64,000 nt of DNA, taken from NCBI GenBank assembly GCA_014773175.1, contig VXCM01000438.1, positions 429,421 through 493,420 of the forward strand. The letters are read 5' to 3'. The position numbers and the translations under genes are program-made. This DNA is from Lucifuga dentata. Taxonomy: Eukaryota > Chordata > Actinopteri > Ophidiiformes > Bythitidae. Below are positions 35,878 through 49,279 of this stretch, one piece after another. Within the stretch, counting starts at the first letter, position 1, and every line of letters begins with the position of its first letter. The notes below the pieces were generated by a model. It saw only the letters and a list, made by a program, of their open reading frames with translations. It was not told the origin of the DNA and did not search any database.

Positions 35878-37675
35878 TTCGACCACTCCTCTGTTTTTCT
35901 CTCTTTTTTCATTCCTGCAGTGTTAACAGGCAGCCTGACATTCCCACATTCCTGAATGTCAGGGCAGTGATGTCATACTTCCTGTTCCCAGAGGCCAGGT
36001 CATCAGTCAGGTGACTGTAGTTACAAGAGCTTGATCAAACCAAATAGAGCCACACAGAGGCCTGCACCTCCCCTTTCTCCTTCATATCCAATACTGACAA
36101 ACTGACAGACAAGTTTTCACCTCTTCTGGATAATGAGGGAAGAGCTTTGAGCCTAAACTCAATCTCAGCTTAAGGATGCTTATAAGATAAAGTTTAAGAT
36201 GATTAATAGAAGACACATCTTGGCTTTGGTGGTTCCGTGCCTGTGTGTGATGAGGCAGCATCAGCGTCCAGTGGCTTTAGGAGATTAGGTGTTCTTTAGG
36301 TGTGAATCCCTCTCCAGCTGAGCTGTTTGTTAGCCTGTTTGTTTGTTCTTCCACAGCCGCAGCACAGATGAGGTTTTTTTTAATATGCACGACCTGGCTT
36401 CCTGTAAATACATTATACAGTGATAAAATATTACCATTTTCAGTGTGATTCACCTCCCTGTGGAGCCTCAATAACATCACTGCATCACTGACAGATGCCC
36501 AATGTGGCCATAAAAGCTAGACTTCAGTTTGCTGCTCCCGTTTGGCCTTGTAATCTGACCTTCTTCCTGAACTAACCGCAAGGATAAGAAAGTAAATTAC
36601 TTCTTGAACTGTAAGTCAGAATTAACTTCACTTTCATTTTCCTTTTTGCATTTGTCTTTGTATATTTTGTGGTTATGAAGAGATGATATACAAAAATATC
36701 TTGTATCTGTCTCTCTTTACAATATCTTTTTGTATCTCTTCTGTTAATATTTTCAGTAGAGTACAGTAGGAAAGGTGTAAGTTACAAATGAGCTGCCTCC
36801 TTTTATTCCAGTTATTGACACTAATGTATTCATTACCAGAGTGATGATACTCCTTTATTATTTGCCTTTCCTCTTAATTCATCACATTGATGTCTAGTCC
36901 TGTTTAACACTCCATTGTGCTGATATTTCACCATCAACCGACTGCAGTTCTCACCATTGCTAATGTCCATCTCACTTGTTAGAAAATAAAACATCCACCT
37001 CTCAATCTCTCTCTCTCGGGGGAAAAGATAAAAATATTTTGTGCCCTAAAGTCAATATGGTTGATCAGCATTCTGCAGTCAGTCAGTGAGAAAGTGCTCA
37101 TCATAGACTCGTGGGAATCAATAGTCATCCATAAACCTTTCTAAAACACAAACGTACGGCAGCTGTTAGTGATTCGTGCAGCATGGTGTGCATGTGGACG
37201 CGGACGGCTTCGGAATAAACCATCTGCGTGTCCTGGCATTTATGTTTCCCACACTTTTATGATGATCTTGCATGACAGCTGTGCACTTCAACTCTAGGGC
37301 TTTTGGTGGAGCTGTAGGACAAAACCACTTTTAACAACCCCCAACTCAGCGGAAATAGAAATAGCTTCCGGTTCAGTCACCTATGACAAAATATGGAGTC
37401 AATAAAAAGGAAGTTGTTGTTGATTAACGAAGAGGAGAAATTGCCGTTTGGCTGCAAGATGAAAAAGTTGTTTGCTATTGTTTTTTCTATCCCTCTGTCT
37501 CCCTTCCTCTACAACTCTTCGCTTGGCCAGTCGTCAATGAAGGCTCATTTACATCACACAATCAGCTTCCATGAGTGACCCTCAGAAGTGGCCTTCATGG
37601 CTGGCTGTTTTGACGGCAGTTACAAAACATTTACCACACGGCCATTGGTACATGTCATGCATAAACTGGGCTTAA

Positions 37676-38143
37676 AGGACTGTACTGGACATTTTTCATG
37701 TTTGAGCCTAATATATTCAATTTTCATACACGTAACATTACTGGTAATCAATCGCTAACAAGATGTGTATTTAGCTTTTTTTTTTTTTTTTTTTNTTTTT
37801 TTTTTTTTTTTTTGAAGTTACGTAATTTTAACATTTAAGTGCAATAAAAAGCACAGAGCGAATGTATGTCTCCACTGAGGAAAAAGTCCCAAAAGAAGAC
37901 CTACGTCTATCGAAAAATTTAAATGACTGTGACTTCATAAGGCTGCGTAACTATTAGCAGGAGAAACATCTACTTTTAAGGTGGGTGTATTGCTTGCATA
38001 TTTGATTTTGAAAGATTAAGAAATTTTGCAAAATATTGGGAAAGCTGAAATACAGGTTCATCCTTTGAGAAATAGTTGTCAGTAATGTAACATGAAAATT
38101 AAATATATTAGGCTCAAACATGCAGAATGGCCAGTATGGTTCT
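37676..38143 (+). mobile_element. TTAA-flanked MITE with terminal inverted repeats (copy 5)
   Basis: The element lies between TTAA at 37672-37675 and 38144-38147. The left end AGGACTGTACTGGACATTTT and the right-end reverse complement AGAACCATACTGGCCATTCT are inverted repeats. It shares the GTTTGAGCCTAATATATTCA block and TTTTAAGGTGGGTGTATTGC with the other copies. Its centre has a poly-T run broken by a single N (37795) where other copies have a shorter T-rich site. About 50-70 bases shorter than copy 1. Confidence 0.85.
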
Positions 38144-39084
38144 TTAAGGGGGAGAGCCATAATGGATGGGCCATATATGTGAATTTTCAAGTTTTTCATT
38201 GTCACAGAGCAGCAGGGTCAGTCAAAGTTAAGGTAAAATAAGGGGCTCAAGGTTAGGACCCATATTGCTACAACTGGGCTGAATTCAGGCGTATAGGAGG
38301 ATAATATAGCTGCAACTGTCATGACATTCTCTAAATTTCACTGAACAGCCTGCTGTAAAACAGTGTTGATTAAGTTTTTTCCTGAAACACTGATAATCTT
38401 TTCTCTGTAGAGGACAAGCTGCACTGGCTATAATGTTCTCTGCTACAGACTAATTGTTGGGAAGATTCCTCTTCCCATCTGGCCTAAGTTTTTCAGAGGC
38501 CCCAGGTCTCTGATTACTTCATAGTGCACATGAGCATGGCTGGGAAGAGAGCGCCAAACAACCGGGGCAGAATTCCAGCCTTTTCTCTCCCTCTCTGCCT
38601 CTCCAAGGACCACCCGTCTTCCTGTTGGTTGTCCACATGCAGTGAAAGTATGCAGTGTGCACTAACCTTCCCCCTATATCCAGTCCCCCTCCCATTTCCC
38701 TGCAAGGCCTCCCTCAGCCACGCCCTGTCTGTGGTCAATGCAGCGTGAGAGGAACTGTGTCCAAACAATAGCTAGAGAGAGGCAGCCCTTTACTCCCCTA
38801 CCATTTGTCCCTCTCTCTTCTTCCTCCTCACTCGACTTCCTCCAGCAAAGGAGCTAATCATGGCATAGCAGGGACTCAAGGGGTTCCACTACCAGATCAA
38901 AATAGAGGCGCTGCTTTTTGCGAGGATTTGCTCTTACTTTGGTGAAGATTTAACATAAAGGAGAGGTTGTGAGCTAACAGTTAGAGCTTCAGCACTCATT
39001 ATTCTCTTAAATGATAGTAAACTAATGGCCTAAGGTGCTCACTTTCAAATTAGGAATTCATGCAATGTGATTTTATTGCATTAC

Positions 39085-39124
39085 TTTTTTTTTTTTTTTT
39101 TTTTTTTTTGAAGTTACGTAATTT
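39085..39124 (+). repeat. poly-T (T25) followed by a 15-base match to the MITE interior
   Basis: The T-run is followed by GAAGTTACGTAATTT, identical to the sequence after the poly-T of the MITE copy 1.3 kb upstream (37814-37828). Other MITE copies read differently here, so this may be a small local copy of that element. Confidence 0.45.
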
Positions 39125-39864
39125 GTGAGAGCACAGATGAGCTTAGATGTAGATTATTACAGCAAATTTAATCATTATGTTGAATGCCTTATTAGGTTAA
39201 TATATCAAAGTTAACAGTCTCAATAATTATGTTGAAATGGGCCAAACAGGGACAAGCTGCCTTATTAAAGAGGAATAGTGGTCACTATTAGAATATAACC
39301 AGAAGGGATAGCATGGATTTGATGCAGTATGCTGAAAAATACTGCTAATCTGCATGCAATATACAGTAAATCACTTTTACAGTTTCAAAGCTAAAGTCCT
39401 CTTCTGTGAAGTGTTTAAGTGATATTTGAATCAGATAGGTGTGTAATTTGAAATAATTATCACATAGAATTATCACCCAACTTTGCAGTTTTACACAGCT
39501 TTTAGCTCATTCGTGGATTTGCAGCCAACACGTAGGCGATGTGGTTGAGTCCCTTGGCTCTCATCAACCCCACAATAGGCATTTGCTGTTAGTCATTTCA
39601 AGCAAGTCCCGGCAATCCCACTGTACCCCACAGAGTTGGTTGGTGAAGAAAATCAAGCATCGTAAAGCTAAAGACCCAGACATTCTTCGCAGGAGCTGGA
39701 GGATCAAACAAGAACTCAGATGGTCACAAACATGACTCCAGTGGGTTGATAATGATGCTCTGTGTGTGCTAGATGTATAAGTAAGAATGTTTGCTAAGGC
39801 TTTAGTCATAACAATATTGATAAGCTGACAGGATGTCTGTGCTTTGCTTGTATGTCTGTCAGCT

Positions 39865-39890
39865 TTTTTTTTTTTTTTTTTTTNGGGGGG
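39865..39890. repeat. poly-T and poly-G meeting at a single-N join
   Basis: About 20 T, an N at 39884, then six G. The two sides do not match, so this is an assembly join of uncertain correctness. Confidence 0.85.
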
Positions 39891-42124
39891 TGTCCTGCCC
39901 TTGGCCAATGTAGTTTTGCAGTTATTTATTTGAGTTATTTTGTCTGCCATCTGTATTTGTTCAGTTTTAGTTTAAGTGTATCTGCACTTAATGGCTGGAC
40001 AGAGTTTAGAAGTACAGTACTTACTGGCAATCTTTTCTCTGTAGGCAGCCTTTGTTTTACAGTGGTTGTTAATGACTTTAAATAAATAATGACTGTGGTT
40101 ATTTGTTTTTTCTTTGTAATGGAATGCAAACCCAGTAATGAACTGACAGAGCAATGCAGGCTGCCAGTGGGAGCAGAAGCCCTGTGGACTCATGAAAGAG
40201 TTTCCACTCCTGAATTTGGCTTTCTCGAGTGCAGGGAGGACAGCTGGGCAGCACGCATCCTGTTTATGTCCTTAAGGGGCAGAGGAAGCAAGCTGCACTG
40301 TTGCAATCGATCCGAAATTGTTGGAAAATTGTGGCTCACCAGGAGGGTATTGTGGTATACTGCTGATTTCATGTTGTAGCATTCGTTACGGTCAGAGGTG
40401 ACAGATCACAGTTGACCCCAGTTTGTCTTAGGTCTTTTGGCAGAGGAGATGGAAGTGCTGCCTTGGAAGCCAGCTGGTGATGGCGTTCCTTCAGATTGGG
40501 TGGCAGATGGCCCTGGCAGCATCACCATGCAGCCCGTGATGTAAACTGCCACCTATAAGAGTGGATGAGTCGGCAGGCATGCAGGCAGGTATACAGGCAG
40601 ACAGCCAGTGGAGCAGAACCAAAAAAGGGAGATGCCAACTCTAAGACAGGCTATGTCTCCAGAAGACATTCCTCTGCACTAAAATTTTCCAAACCAACTT
40701 TATTCAAATGAAACTTCACAAAGCAAGCTGGTGAAAGCCGATTCGAGGAGAATTGAGCCTTACTTTAACGATGACAAAACTATTAAATTGCTTCCCAATA
40801 TGACACTGTCTCTGAGATGAGAATTTTCCTAAAAGTCATACTGATATGTATGGAATGCTAATAATTCATTTAAGCCAGAGAGCTCATTTCACTCTTTTCT
40901 TCCCACTAGCTTTGAATATTCTTTGTCTCCCAGATGACTTTTGATGAAGACGGCATTTAATTTGGACTTCCTGTGTCTGGGTCATGACATGACTTGGGCT
41001 AAGAGCACATTATGAGATTTGTTTTTATTGGCTGGGGAATAGAGAGGGAAACTGATACTGAGGAGATTCCTCAGGTTTTGTATCCTCTTACAGTACTTTT
41101 TCCCCTCGTTTCCTTCACACTGGCGGAGGGCCCTTCAATATTACTTTGTATGCAGAAAAACACATCAGCAAAAGAGATAGACTTTAAACTGAGTATAAGA
41201 ATGTCTGCATATCTTCAACGGGTATCTTGTATTTATCACCACAGTATGCCAGAGGAAAGAATTCATGTTATGGGCTGAATGAAATATTGCTTCCTGGTTG
41301 TGTTTTATAGACCTTCTGGATGTGTCATCTGCATCATGTGCATCTGGAGAGGATCACACTGCTTTACTCTTCAGTGTTACTGAATGTATGAAGTAGTAAA
41401 AGACACACCGAGTTGTTGTGTCAGTTGACACAGAAAACGCTGTTAGATGGAGGATGTGTCTCCATTAATAACGCTCACTGGGCCTATGTGTGAAAAAGAA
41501 TCTGCTGTGAGACAGGAAATCAGCTCTGACAGAGTGTTTAGTGTGCTTCTCCCAAGTGGCGTGTTGCAAGGCCACTGCCTGGGTGTTTTGGTACCCACTT
41601 CGCCACAGGAGGCCCAGATAATGATCTGACTTTTAAGAATCTAATTCTCTCGTCTCTTCCATGCTGCCATTCTGCAACGTGCAACCCTGAGTTTTCACCT
41701 TAAATCATCTAACTCTCAGTTGGCTCTAAACTTCAAACAAATGCAACTCCCAGAAAGAGTTAGAGAGACACAGAGAGATGAAGACTGGCTGCTTTCACAA
41801 CCTATTAAAATGCCTCATTGCTTTAGCAGCGGTGACTTTATGTTGCTGCTGTTGCATATTGTTGTCTTAACTGCAGTTTAAATCCGTTCTCAGGAGAGAA
41901 TGGACAAGGCATGGAGGAAAATGACTTTTGAAGAAGTGCAGAGCCCTGCTGTATCCTGAAGATGCAAAGCATGACATTCCAGCAGAGCAGAGGATAAGCA
42001 GAACACTTTACTGTTTATTCAAATCATCTGGTTCATGCAGGCATCTTATAAGACTGATGGGCTGAAGAAGTCCTGAACATTGGGGATTATTGTGGACCTC
42101 TAAATACACAAACATGCATACTTT

Positions 42125-42439
42125 AGGCCACATTTACACCATGCATTAAAACATGATAAGGACATCTAATGTCCAGACATTTACACCTTGCTTGATTTTT
42201 CCAACATTGTTATTGGATCTCACCAGGGTTATGTGGTTCAGCATACTATTAATGCCCGTGTTTCCTTCTTTTTTCACAGATGAGCATATACTTTTTTAAA
42301 ATAACTTTTTGCATGGGCTGTCAATGCATTGCAGTCTGGCTCTGCACACATTTACATCTTGCATCAATATGTGTTTTACCTTATATGGGTAATATCCAGA
42401 TACAGTCTGCATTTTAATGCACAGTGTAAATGGGGGCCT
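42125..42439 (+). mobile_element. non-autonomous DNA transposon with terminal inverted repeats
   Basis: This is about 315 bases. The left end AGGCCACATTTACACCATGC then ATTAAAA, and the reverse complement of the right end AGGCCCCCATTTACACTGTG then CATTAAAA, are clearly inverted copies. The interior is AT-rich and non-coding. I could not settle the target duplication, so the superfamily is open; the ends recall hAT-type fish elements. Confidence 0.7.
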
Positions 42440-42485
42440 TATAGTCTGCTGAGCTCAAACTTTCACAAAATCAAAGTAGTCACTA

Positions 42486-42530
42486 ATATATATATATATA
42501 TATACATACACACACACACACACACACACA
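42486..42530. repeat. compound (AT)n-(AC)n microsatellite
   Basis: About nine AT units followed by about 13 AC units, 45 bases beyond the transposon end at 42439. Confidence 0.96.
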
Positions 42531-45500
42531 TATAGCTGTATATCTTAAGTGAAGTTTGGTTAAATGCTTGGCTATGTGCATAGAGTATAAAGCTCTATAT
42601 TTGTCTGTTGTTAGCTGTACAGTCATGGTTGACTTTCCATCATGTATCTTTGCTCTGCTTGTCTCAGAGAGCAGCAGATGGCTCACACTGCATCATACCT
42701 CCATGTTTACTTTGTACTGGCTTTCCACCGTACTCTGCTGCTCAGGCTGTTTCCAATTACTCTAAAATGAATCAGTTCAGTGTTTGAATTCATCATTAGG
42801 GAAAACATGGATTCACAAACGAGATTACATGTTCCTGAGAAAGTACACCATTAAAGTTTGGAAAACTCTGATAAACTTGATCAGCTTCTGTCAGATGGAA
42901 AGTTACTTCTTGTATTGTCATATTTATCTACCAAAAGCTGTAATTTCATCAGCCGTAGCTCCTCCTTATTGTTTTCATTTTTTTGTATGAATTTCTCTTA
43001 CTCATGTTATGCGTTTGTGGAGCTCTCTCTTACGTAAAACTCCTTTGCAGCTTGTTAAAAAAAGAACACTGAAAATGCACAAGATTACATTTTAATGTCT
43101 GCTTATACATCATCATCTCCTCTGGCCTCCTAAAATTTAGACATGAAGCATGTGAGTGGACTCTATTTTTGTATTATTTTTGGTTTGCAGCCTGAAGACA
43201 TTAGTGCTGAAAGCATGTCTCTCTGTTTTCTCCTCCTGAGGGAGAAAAATTCTACGCAAATATTTATCAGGTCACCAATTACCGTACAGTGTGTGCTCAC
43301 ACATATTCACATAAATGTGTCTCCCAAACAAAGGTTGGTAAATGCATTCTTGGAAATTTGGTTATTGTTGATAAGTGTCTGGTTAAATTATTCCTCAGAC
43401 TAGATGTGGTCCCTCAAAATCCCTGGAGGTCAGGTCCGGTTTTATTCCAAAACTTATGTTTACTGTTTAGAAGCATGTTTTTGTATTCTTACTTAAGGAG
43501 AGACACTTCCAAGAGCCATGTTTATTACAGCCCTTTTAAAGTTGCTTACAGCTAAAGGGCATTCTGATCAATGGCCAGAAAGGTTGCTTTCTTTTTTAAA
43601 CATCTATTTTCAGCCTCAAATTTCTACAGACATACTGTATCTGAGAAAGATCTGATTAAATAGCTTATGTTCATATCCTTGTGTACTGATTAATTGCCAA
43701 TTAAACTACAATTTCATGTGTAATAATCCTAATTTCTGCAAACTGAAGGTAAATATGAATATTGACTATAAAAAGTATAAACCCGATGCCAAGGCTAGTA
43801 CAATTACAATGGGTGTTTTGCATTCTGAGTCATGTAAATTGAAATAAGGGATGATAGAACCAGTCAGCAGTTTCTCTCGTTTAGCGTGTCTTGTACCCAT
43901 TATGACTAATAGGATAAAGCTAAAATCTGAAAAGCTGTGTTAATATTCTCAGCAGGGTGTTGCTGAGCTTGACTCATCATTTGTGTCATTTGAGTTTCAT
44001 GCATAGGAATGAGACGTTTAATCTCTGACTTCAGGCTGCAGTGATTCATGCATTTGCTGGTGTCATTTTTCTGTTCTGATGGGTGTTCTCAAACGTGATG
44101 TTTTGATCAAAAAGTTCTGTTTAATGTATTATTCTGCTATTCTTAATGTAGTCCTTGACATTAAAATATGAACTATAATGCATGTTGGTTGTATCAGCAG
44201 AGAGGATAGCACTTTGTGTGATCTTCATTATATCAATAGGCAGATAGTATCATACTGTATGTTCAGGTGAAGACAGTTTGGTCTCTGATGCCTGTTGACA
44301 TTATGCAGTAGTGTTTCTCCTTGCTACCAGCATGTAAAATCTCATTCGGAGTTGCTTTATTTAACTCATGATATCATATCTTTAGATGTGATATTCATAT
44401 GATAGGACTAAACTGCATAGTCAATGTTTCATTTCTGTCCACTGTAAACTAGAGCTCAATTAAGACAAGATATTTGAGGCTGATGCTGATATTGATATTT
44501 GATAGTTAAAAAGCAATATATATTGGCAAATATTTATTTTCTTTTTGAAGAACACAAAGATTTTTCTGAAAGATTGTTGAGATTTGGTTGTTAAAGAACA
44601 GTGCCAAAGAAGTATAGTCATGACATTTCATAGCATATTACAGTACAGTAAATGTCATGGGAAATTACATTATAAATAACTAAAATGCCATACCAAATTC
44701 TAAAATGCTAAAAATGCATATACAACAAAATATATTCGACCTGAGTCCAACAATGAGGATAAATATACATAAAATACAGCCTACAAAATATTAAAGCCCT
44801 GCAGTATGTTTATATATGCCAACATAAACATTTTTACATCTGTGATAAGCCACTTATGCCCTATATTTTAAATAGAATTAGATTTGTGACCACACCCTTC
44901 ATTTGCTTTTCCTGCTGATGTCCTGCAAGTCCTTGGTCCATTGATGTCCCCTCTTATCACCACAGAGGGCGCTCTCTGGTGTTGGACCTCATATTTAGGA
45001 TGACAGCTTCAAATACTGGACATAAGCAATGGAACTGTTCACACTGGCAACTGAACAATGAATTCCATTCAATATGGCTGCCATTACTTAGAGTGCTGTG
45101 GGTTTTTTGGGGGGATTCAAAATCGAGGGTTTCGCACAGACTCTCCTAATTTCCCACAGCCAGAGACTCTGCTACTCTCCATGTTCAGGAATGCGCTCGC
45201 AAACCTCAAACTATGTCTCTGTTCCACCCTCTATCCCACCACCCCACTCCCCACAGCAAACCTCGCTTGTTTCCAAATCATGCTCACTGGAAACACCAAT
45301 GAGAACAAAACCTAACAAAAGCATTCATCTCAGTAAATTAGAGAGTTGGACCATCAAATGTCTCTGCTTTTTGTGGATAGAAGGTACCTGCCATACTTGT
45401 GTGTCTTTAGAAGTACAGTTTATTGTAGGGCTAATTTAAAGAAAGTACTGACAGATGCTTTTTATATGTGTGTGTGCGTGTGCGTGTGTGCGTACGTGTG

Positions 45501-45613
45501 TGTGATTTACTGTCTACAGTGAAGTCCAGGAGCAAATACTAAACAAGAAGAGGTAAGGAGAGGTGAGGTGAGCCAAGGGGATAAATATTGGCAGTTAAGA
45601 GGTGGAAAAAAGC

Positions 45614-45661
45614 GAGGAGAGGAGAGGAGAGGAGAGGAGAGGAGAGAGGAGAGGAGAGGAG
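45614..45661. repeat. (GGAGA)n microsatellite
   Basis: About nine GGAGA pentamers with one GAGAGAGGA interruption. The strand is all purine. Confidence 0.95.
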
Positions 45662-47040
45662 TGGAGGGTTTCACACCTAACTCCATTAATAGACCCTGTA
45701 TGGTGCTGAATTGATTTTGAAGCCAGTCCATAAAGCACACTGTACTAACAGGGGCATCATTATGGTGTTGTTAGTGCAGAGAGGATGGACTCACACAAAG
45801 GGAGGCTGGCAGTGCTAGGGGAGTAATTTACAGGTGTGTTACATGCCTGCTGTAAAAGACAGAGAGAGAGGGGGTGGGTGTCTCATCATTTCTGTCATGC
45901 TGCTGTTAGTCAATTAGGTTCAGAGGGCTGAACTAATTGTGAGTCTTAAAATGTGATCCATGCAGCACATATAACTGTATATACTATAGCTCAGTACTCA
46001 AATACAAATCTTAAAGGTCCACAAAGAAAATTTTCAATAAGACAAAAGTCTGTTTATTGAGGTCAGTCAAGCCAGGGTTGGATTGGGATCCTAATTTTTA
46101 CCGGGAATTTAAGGCGTTGATCGGGGGGGTACTGACAAAACTAGCTGTTCTATCATCTCTCAACCTCTGCTGTGAACTCTCAATGAGTCCAACGCCATGA
46201 CAACTCATCGTTGTCATGGAGATAATGGACGCTGAATGTGATTGGACTAAACCAAAGCAGAGAAGACATTCTTACACAGATAGTGGAGCAGTCGGACATT
46301 CTGTTTCATTTTCTCCGCTACAGAGAATTTTAACTGTTATGTCACAGCAATGTCTCACAGATAATACAAATAATATGAAAAGTATAATTTGCTCAAAGTC
46401 CGGAGACAGTTGTGGTTCTGTCCAAATCCGGACTGGAATCCGGACTTTAAGGATGACTGTATTATAGTATACAATACGTACCATGTACTAATCTTAATAG
46501 GTTTCTCTTTTTGCAGTAAATATCCAAAAACTGAATATACTATAACAAAATAAGCAGAAATAATACCTGATTGACTGAATACCTTCAATCAATCTGAAAA
46601 CTGGACAGCTACTGCAAATTTTTTCCTGAAAGACTTAATACTTTTCAGTTTTTCAATGTTTTCCTGAGCCATCTCATCAGTTCCATACGTTGTTTTCATT
46701 ATTTACATCTGTGAGTTGCTGCTCAGTTTGCTTTGTTTATTGCATTGTGTTTTTATTGCAAAAACATATTCAACAATCAAGCCAGTTTAGTATGTATACT
46801 GGCATCTATCAGTATAATTCATTTCGTCATTTTTCCACAATGAAACATAGTCAAAATTATTATGTAGTATGGAACTGGAACAAAGTCTTATTTTGTCTTT
46901 TCACTTTCATTTTCTGCACAAGTGAGCTTTAATCCATCGACCCATAGAGTGTATTATTACTATTATCTGGATTCTTATGGAAATCTTGTCACAAATGTAG
47001 CACAACAACATATTTAACAATCAGGCGCACGCAGGCACAC

Positions 47041-47075
47041 ACCCACACACCCACACACACACACACACACACACA
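47041..47075. repeat. (CA)n microsatellite
   Basis: Imperfect ACCCACAC units pass into about 12 perfect CA units. Confidence 0.95.
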
Positions 47076-47108
47076 GCTCCTCTTATTTAGACTGATCTGA
47101 CAATGAAG

Positions 47109-47135
47109 TATGAGCGTTCTTCTAAAACGGGAGGA
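47109..47135 (+). repeat. dispersed direct repeat, copy A
   Basis: A 27-base segment (TATGAGCGTTCTTCTAAAAC then GGGAGGA) recurs at 47599-47625 with one difference. The flanks before it are loosely similar (CAATGAAG against CAATGCAG). Confidence 0.8.
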
Positions 47136-47598
47136 AGTTTTACATAGTGAAGTGGAAGCAACAAGAAGAAAGAGGTGTTATAACTTCTGTTCATTTGTCA
47201 TAGTCACAGTAATAAGCTTTTATAGGTATTTGAGACAAACACAAAAAGCAAACTTAAACATCTACGTGCACAGGGGAGTCCTCGGGTTCTCTAACTTGCT
47301 GAATGGACTCATTGGCTGCTCCAGCTGGACTCAATTAGAGGCTTTAGTCATCTGTATTAAGCTTAAGTGACCATTAATTCCTTTTAATCGATGCAACTTT
47401 TCTTTATTAGTCATATTTTGACCTTTAACAAGTTAACATATGCCCAGTAGGGATTTAAATGGCTTCTACATACACTGTGCTGCCTTTATGAATAAATGAA
47501 AAGGTATGCGAGTACCTGGAACAGGAGAGCTGCACAGAGGTCATTAGTTTCTGGTTTCATTTCGTAGAAATGTACCTACAGCACTATGCAATGCAGTT

Positions 47599-47625
47599 TA
47601 TGAGTGTTCTTCTAAAACGGGAGGA
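47599..47625 (+). repeat. dispersed direct repeat, copy B
   Basis: This matches copy A at 26 of 27 positions (TATGAGTGTTCTTCTAAAAC then GGGAGGA). The copies start 490 bases apart. Confidence 0.8.
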
Positions 47626-49209
47626 TTCATAAATTGTTCTCATGAAAGTGTAGTACAGTTTGTTCCCTTCAGATGCCGTATTGATACAGTATCTGGAGTA
47701 ATCTCTCTTCTTAAAACTTGTTCTTCCCACTACAAGCACAGTCATCGGGGGAATTCCAACCATCTCACTGCTGAGTCAAAATGTGCTGCAAAAATTACAG
47801 CTCATTTCAGAGAGGTTTATGGTTACATGGTCTGTAGGGTGTTTTGCAAGAGGGAATGTGGGAATTTGGATCATTCTTGATATGTCATCCATCTGACGCA
47901 GATGAACTGTTTAGACAGCTTAAGCAAGACCATACACACACTCCACCAGCATGTTACAGGAGTGTACCAGTGGTAACGTAATGTGTATTCTGTCTTCTTT
48001 GTTCTGTGTGCCAACAGAAAGGGGGATTTTGACAAGCAACCCTTTTGTCAGTGTCTGTGCATTTATGTACACATTATGTTGATGTCTGCACTGATTGCAT
48101 TTGGTGCACAAGGTATTACCATGTGAGTTCATGTGGACATTTCTCCTTGATTTTATCTTTGTGCTAAACTGTTACATATGTCCAAACTGATTCATAATCA
48201 TTCATGAGCTCTGATGCTATTTTTGTTAGTCTGGTAATGGGAAAATATTTATGAAGTGCCTGTACTTCCTGTATTGCTTCAGAAAGGAGAGACATACAGT
48301 CAGACAGAGCTCCATTAAGGAAACTAAAAAGACAAGCATGATATGAAACAGACATGGCGATATTAAAAGGATAAAATGCTGAGGCTTAGGATGGAGCAGT
48401 GAGATGAAATGTGGAGAGCATCAGGGCACTTTGAGAGACGGGTAATGAGTGTGTGGTAATACACCTCCAGGCCGTAATTGGTTTGAATGAGCAGGCCGGA
48501 GAGGCTCTTCCATCAGGCTGTGGATGAGAAGTCTGTCAGGTGACAAGGCGTGGAGAGCGAACTAATTGGTTCTCTCCTCCAGACACTGTTCATGTCTTTC
48601 CTCATGTATTGGACAGGTACCTCGGCTGTGTGGTTGGCTGAGTGACTTTGTATGATCTTAAGACCTTATTATTTACAGCTTCAAAATGTGCGCACACTCA
48701 GAAAGGCCTGAGTGGCTGCCTAACTAAATATGCTCAAACGCTACTTGTCAGTAAAGACTTAGCCTCTGTATTGAAGATGATCACATGATCACTGCTCATT
48801 ATGCTGGACATATCTGTCACCTTGTGTGCATATTTTGACACACAATATATTGATTTAGTTGATTTCTGCAGTTGTACAGTGCAGGTTAAGTAATCTTGTG
48901 GATGAAAGCATGAAGCATCAACGGGGGTTTGAGTTACTGCTTGACAGACTTGCAGGGCAGAAATGGTTGTTAGATAACAAGAGAGACTCATTTTCATGTT
49001 CAAATGTGCTTTTGGTATTAGAGGACCTGAAGGCGCTTGCTGCGTCTGAAGTGGAGAGGTTACAATCATGTAATACTGCTGTATCAAAGGATTACACCAA
49101 GATTGTTTCAAACCTTACATATGTCTCTGTCACCATCAGGTATTAGCTTTCTAATACAGACTATTTCAGGAGGCTGATTACACAGCTTTAGGGTGAAGGT
49201 CCTGCTTAG

Positions 49210-49212
<3 letters not shown>

Positions 49213-49241
<29 letters not shown>
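49213..49241. repeat. (GA)n microsatellite
   Basis: About 14 GA units ahead of the inverted dispersed element. Confidence 0.95.
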
Positions 49242-49244
<3 letters not shown>

Positions 49245-49279
49245 CAAATCCTTATTAAATGTAGAAATATCACACTGGC

